Notes under the pieces: model-generated
Database searches by the model: none
Told to the model about the DNA's origin: nothing
What the model saw: the letters and a program-made list of their open reading frames with translations, nothing else
NCBI RefSeq assembly: GCF_030160715.1
Contig: NZ_BSOW01000059.1
Span: forward strand, 1 to 33,565
Direction of reading: 5' to 3'
Length of the DNA stretch: 33,565 nt
From: Bradyrhizobium iriomotense
GTDB lineage: Bacteria; Pseudomonadota; Alphaproteobacteria; Rhizobiales; Xanthobacteraceae
Part shown: piece by piece, positions 30,430 through 33,565 of the stretch
Numbering within the stretch: position 1 is the stretch's first letter
How the letters are laid out: every line of letters starts with the position of its first letter
Program-made: the position numbers and the translations under genes

Positions 30430-32988
30430 TCAGTTGTTCGCGCCAGCGCGCGCGTGCCGAATGACCTGATGCTCCTCGCTGGTGAGCTGCACCGGCCCGA
30501 CCTTGAAGGTGAGCTTGTCGAGCTTGCCGGTAAAGCGGAACGGCACCTGATAGTCCTTGTCGTCAACGGGGGTGCGGGTATCGACACCTACATCGAAGGT
30601 TTCGTCAATTGACATGATGAATGGAAGCGTGTGCGGGACTTTGCTGGTCACAGCCTCCTTATCGTCCACCTTCAGGACGCCCGTGCCGCCCTTGCCGAAG
30701 CCGGGTCCATCGTACTTGAAGTCGAACACGATGGTGTGCTTGCCCGGCGTGAGCGCGTCCTTGCCCTCCCAGCGGAAGCGTTCGAGGTCGGCGAAGTTAT
30801 AGACGAAAACCGGCTTGCCCTTGAGCAGATACAGGCCATAGCCGCCAAACCGGCCGCCGAGGGTGACGATCATCCCTTCGCTGCTATCCTGCGAACCCGC
30901 ACGCCCAACCGTGGTGCCCGCGCCTGGAATGTCGAGCTCCGCGGTGATCGTATAGGACCTGTTCAGGATGCTGGGTGCATCGCTCTCGGGCAGGCCTGAC
31001 AACTCACCCGAGTAGGTGAAAGTGTTCCGACCGGCGGTTGCGCTTGGCCTTGGTGCGATGACGCGCTGAAGCACCGAGTTGTCCAGCGGAAACACGTTGT
31101 ACTTCGCCGCCTCCACCATGAACAGCTCCTGCAACTCGCGGAGCTTGTCAGGCATCTTGGCTGCGATATCATTGCTCTCCGAGTAGTCCTCCGCAATGTT
31201 GTAAAGCTCCCACGTGTAGCCGTTGACCACGTCCGCGGGCATCTTGGCGGTACCCAGGAGCCAAGGCGGCGCAGGTGGCGTTGTCGCCGCGATCCAGCCG
31301 TCGTGATAGATGGCGCGGTTACCCCACATCTCGAAGTACTGCGTCGTTCGCGCGGACGGCACGTTGGCGCTCGACTTGTCGAAGGTGTAGGTCATGCTGA
31401 CACCTTCAATCGGCTTCTGCGCGATGCCGTTGACCATCAGCGGCGCCGGAATGCCGGTTGCCTCTAGGATGGTCGGTACGACGTCGATCATGTGGTGGAA
31501 CTGGGTGCGGATGCCGCCCGCATCCTTGATCCGGTTCGGCCAGCAGATCGCCATGCCCTGGCGGGTGCCACCGAAGTGCGACGCGACCTCCTTCGTCCAC
31601 TTGAATGGCGTGTCGAAGGCCCATGACCAGGCCACCGCCATGTGCGGATAGGTCGCGGCCGAGCCCCAGGCGTCGTACGCCTTCAACTGCTCGGCGATCG
31701 GAAGATCCAGTATGCCGTTGTAAGCGGTATATTGGTTCGGAGTCCCGCGCGTGGTGCCTTCCGGACTCGTGCCGTTGTCACCGCTGATGTAGATGATCAG
31801 CGTGTTGTCGAGCTTGCCTTCGTCCTGGACTTCCTGGATCACGCGCCCGATCTCGTGGTCGGTGTAGGCGGCATAACCGGCGAACACCTCGGCTTGCCTC
31901 GCGAACAGCTTCTTCTCATCGGCCGTCAAAGCCTCCCACTTCTGCAGGTCGTCCGGCCAGGCTGTGAGCTGCGTGTTCTCGGGGATGACCCCAAGCCGCT
32001 TTTGATTGGCGAAAATCTGGTCGCGCAGGGCGTTCCAGCCCATGTCGAACTTGCCCTTGAACTTGTCGATCCATTCCTTGGTCGGCTGATGCGGCGAATG
32101 GGTGCCGCCGGGCACGTAATAGAGGAAGAACGGCTGATCGGGGGCGGCGGCATTGAGCTGTCGCATGTGGGCGATCGCTTCATCCGCCAGGTCCGTCGTC
32201 AGATTGTAGCCGAGCTTTCCGACCCAGGGGAAAACCTGGGTGGTGTTCTGGAACAGGTACGGCGTCCACTGGTCGGTCTCGCCGCCCATGAAGCCGTAGA
32301 AATAGTCGAAACCCATGCCGATCGGCCATTGGTCGAAGGGACCGGCCGAGCTGTATTGATAGCTCGGCGTGTTGTGGTTCTTGCCGAACCAGGAGGTGGC
32401 GTAGCCGTTCTGCTTCAGGATCGTGCCAATGGTGGCGCTCTCCGGTCCGATGATGCTGTCGTAACCCGGATAGCCGGTCGCCTGCTCCGAGATGGTGCCG
32501 AAGCCCACCGAGTGGTGGTTGCGGCCGGTGATCAGCGCCGCCCGCGTCGGCGAGCAAAGGGCCGTGGAGTGGAACTGGGTGTAGCGCAGACCCATCTGCG
32601 CAATGCGATCCATTGCAGGAGTTGGGATGACGCCCCCGAATGTCCCCGAAACGCCATAGCCTTGGTCGTCGGTCATGATCAGGAGCACGTTGGGCGCGCT
32701 CTGCGGCGGCACCACGCGGGCGGGCCAATACGGTTTCGACTGGCTGGCCTGGAGGTTGATGTCGCCGCCGAACTTTGGCGGCGGCGGCGGAAGATACTTT
32801 CCATCAATCGTCGTGGTGGCCCCGGGAGAGCCCGGCGTGCCGGTTGTTTGCTGCGCGAGGCTGGTTGTTCCCAGCGCGCAGATCAAATAAGCGGCGGTGA
32901 GTGTGGCGCCGCAAAGCAGCAAGTTGCGGCGGTTTAGTAAGCGGCTTTCTGGCTTTGAACCATCGTCATGCTGACGGGTACGGGTCAT
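30430..32988 (-). CDS. Large exported arylsulfatase
   Basis: Encodes 852 residues of the type I sulfatase family (alkaline phosphatase superfamily). The formylglycine motif Cys145-S-P-T-Arg149 is present and needs oxidation by a formylglycine-generating enzyme. Metal ligands include Asp107-Asp108 in MTDDQGYG and the D-N pair in SGDNGTSPEG (about residue 410). The N-terminus carries NRRNLLLC, a twin-arginine-like motif, and a hydrophobic stretch, so export is probable. The last 200 residues form a separate beta-rich domain. The enzyme would release sulfate from sulfate esters outside the cytoplasm. ATG 32988 has GGAG seven bases before it. No formylglycine-generating enzyme gene is in the window. 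A FixK/FNR-type palindrome lies upstream. Confidence 0.9.
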   Translation of the reverse strand: MTRTRQHDDGSKPESRLLNRRNLLLCGATLTAAYLICALGTTSLAQQTTGTPGSPGATTTIDGKYLPPPPPKFGGDINLQASQSKPYWPARVVPPQSAPNVLLIMTDDQGYGVSGTFGGVIPTPAMDRIAQMGLRYTQFHSTALCSPTRAALITGRNHHSVGFGTISEQATGYPGYDSIIGPESATIGTILKQNGYATSWFGKNHNTPSYQYSSAGPFDQWPIGMGFDYFYGFMGGETDQWTPYLFQNTTQVFPWVGKLGYNLTTDLADEAIAHMRQLNAAAPDQPFFLYYVPGGTHSPHQPTKEWIDKFKGKFDMGWNALRDQIFANQKRLGVIPENTQLTAWPDDLQKWEALTADEKKLFARQAEVFAGYAAYTDHEIGRVIQEVQDEGKLDNTLIIYISGDNGTSPEGTTRGTPNQYTAYNGILDLPIAEQLKAYDAWGSAATYPHMAVAWSWAFDTPFKWTKEVASHFGGTRQGMAICWPNRIKDAGGIRTQFHHMIDVVPTILEATGIPAPLMVNGIAQKPIEGVSMTYTFDKSSANVPSARTTQYFEMWGNRAIYHDGWIAATTPPAPPWLLGTAKMPADVVNGYTWELYNIAEDYSESNDIAAKMPDKLRELQELFMVEAAKYNVFPLDNSVLQRVIAPRPSATAGRNTFTYSGELSGLPESDAPSILNRSYTITAELDIPGAGTTVGRAGSQDSSEGMIVTLGGRFGGYGLYLLKGKPVFVYNFADLERFRWEGKDALTPGKHTIVFDFKYDGPGFGKGGTGVLKVDDKEAVTSKVPHTLPFIMSIDETFDVGVDTRTPVDDKDYQVPFRFTGKLDKLTFKVGPVQLTSEEHQVIRHARAGANN

Positions 32989-33469
32989 TGGAAGCTCCCT
33001 CTTGGAGACGTCAGAACCCTGTGGACGCCTAGCCGGGACACAATGCCGCAATGCTTCTCTTGATCTAGATCAACTTCCGCCCACGGGTCCGAAACGTCGG
33101 CTTGGGGTCACAAGTGGCGGGACTTAGACCGAGCATTGATTTCTGCCTCGCGCCCAAGCGCGACATCTGCGCGTTGATCAGCACACGCCCTAGCCGCAAA
33201 TCTTCTGTGGGCGCCCGGTCGGTACCGCCCCTGGCGCCCGGGGCGCGCGCTGGCATCAATCGACAAAGGACGGAATGGGGTGGGCGTTAGCCAGATCCTT
33301 CAGTCTGCGAAGACGCGCCAGGTCCACAGGAGCGGCCGGGCCGGCGTGCAGGATCTCGGCTACCTCGGCCGCTGTTCCGAACGATGTCGGGTTGTCCCTC
33401 ACGAACCGACATCGCCGAGCGAGAGCATAAGGTCAGCAAAGGGCCAACAGGCGACCTTCGCTAAATTAA
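32989..33469. other. Promoter region and unassigned DNA before the IS end
   Basis: About 480 bases. The part next to the arylsulfatase holds its ribosome binding site and the FixK/FNR-like palindrome at 33060. The remainder (33080-33469) has short open frames without ribosome binding sites and no recognisable product. I see no RNA gene or repeat there. Confidence 0.5.
33060..33073. promoter_or_regulatory. FNR/FixK-type box upstream of the arylsulfatase
   Basis: TTGATCTAGATCAA is a perfect 14-bp palindrome that matches the TTGAT-N4-ATCAA consensus of the FNR/FixK family. Its centre is about 78 bp before the arylsulfatase ATG. A class II promoter with the box at -41.5 would start transcription near 33025 and leave a leader of about 37 bases. 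Confidence 0.65.
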
Positions 33470-33565
33470 GAGTCTGTCCGGGATCATGATCTTTTTTGAC
33501 AAAGCTTTCTCAGCATGATGCGGATTGAAGCGAGGCACAAGAACGCCAAGGCGTTTCGGTTGAGG
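33470..33565 (-). mobile_element. Right-edge end of an IS5-family-like insertion sequence
   Basis: The sequence from GAGTCTGTCCGGGATCATGA (33470-33489) inward looks like the terminal inverted repeat of an IS, directly joined to the end of a transposase-like frame on the minus strand. The element continues beyond the window, so its other end and the target duplication cannot be checked. Confidence 0.5.
33484..33564 (-). CDS. Transposase C-terminal fragment (IS5-family-like), partial
   Basis: The minus frame ending TGA at 33484 codes for 26 visible residues, entering from beyond the right edge. The stretch NALAFLCLASIRIMLRKL has the F-L-x-x-A-S-x-x-I-x-x-R-x-L pattern that ends IS5-family (DDE) transposases. 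The stop lies within the presumed terminal inverted repeat, as is common in short IS elements. Too little is visible for a firm subgroup, and the assignment rests on a short motif. Confidence 0.45.
   Translation of the reverse strand, partial: LNRNALAFLCLASIRIMLRKLCQKRS

Noticed and set aside
31642..32937. A 431-codon plus-strand open frame opposite the arylsulfatase
   Set aside because: The minus strand holds the sulfatase signature. The plus frame has shadow-type composition and no start signal.

Overview
The window looks like chromosomal DNA of a Bradyrhizobium-type alphaproteobacterium (Nitrobacteraceae, Rhizobiales). The evidence is high G+C, densely packed genes, ATG/GTG/TTG starts with GGAG-type ribosome binding sites, alphaproteobacterial families (short PAS proteins, tandem PilZ, BTLCP proteases) and interspersed palindromic repeats of the kind common in that genus. 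The assignment is my reading of the sequence, not a database result.

Layout. (1) 1-5040: an exported protein cut by the left edge, a patatin-like phospholipase, a CBS-pair protein, a rhomboid protease, a PAS protein with a full CtrA-type box upstream, a GNAT acetyltransferase and a secreted glycine-rich protein. (2) 5200-8632: a tartrate-type catabolic module with a LysR regulator divergent from an ACS-family MFS carrier and a tartrate dehydrogenase. (3) 8765-11879: a membrane protein, a zinc alcohol dehydrogenase and a second MFS carrier. (4) 11900-15656: a tandem-PilZ protein behind a CtrA-like box, a LapG-like cysteine protease, a vanadium haloperoxidase/acid phosphatase-type protein and two very small genes. 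(5) 15709-21606: the best-defined system here, a GntR regulator divergent from a Potter-type (spermidine/putrescine-like) ABC importer operon that ends with a hydantoin racemase. It has a textbook sigma-54 promoter, and two perfect hairpins lie at the start of the first permease gene. Together these suggest nitrogen-controlled uptake and processing of a hydantoin-like or other cationic or nitrogenous compound. (6) 21771-25030: small membrane and secreted proteins, a ribbon-helix-helix-like protein, a gamma-carbonic anhydrase-like protein, and a divergent promoter region with a perfect CtrA box. (7) 24870-29346: about 340 bp (the 3' end of a gene plus its downstream sequence) is present twice in direct orientation. 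The copies flank about 3.8 kb that carries an alpha/beta hydrolase, an FAD monooxygenase, a large palindromic repeat and a lytic transglycosylase. (8) 29484-33565: a bestrophin-like (DUF4239-type) membrane protein, then a large exported arylsulfatase with a perfect FNR/FixK-type palindrome upstream. The right edge holds the end of an IS5-family-like insertion sequence.

The regulatory sites stand out most: three CtrA-type boxes, one sigma-54 promoter, one FixK/FNR box and a candidate minus-strand small RNA. No rRNA, tRNA or CRISPR array was seen. No wholly new multi-gene defence or biosynthetic system is evident. The most novel candidates are the sigma-54 ABC/hydantoin racemase operon with its internal hairpins, the duplicated-end cassette, the oxygen-linked arylsulfatase and the 33-residue membrane peptide with a sequestered ribosome binding site.
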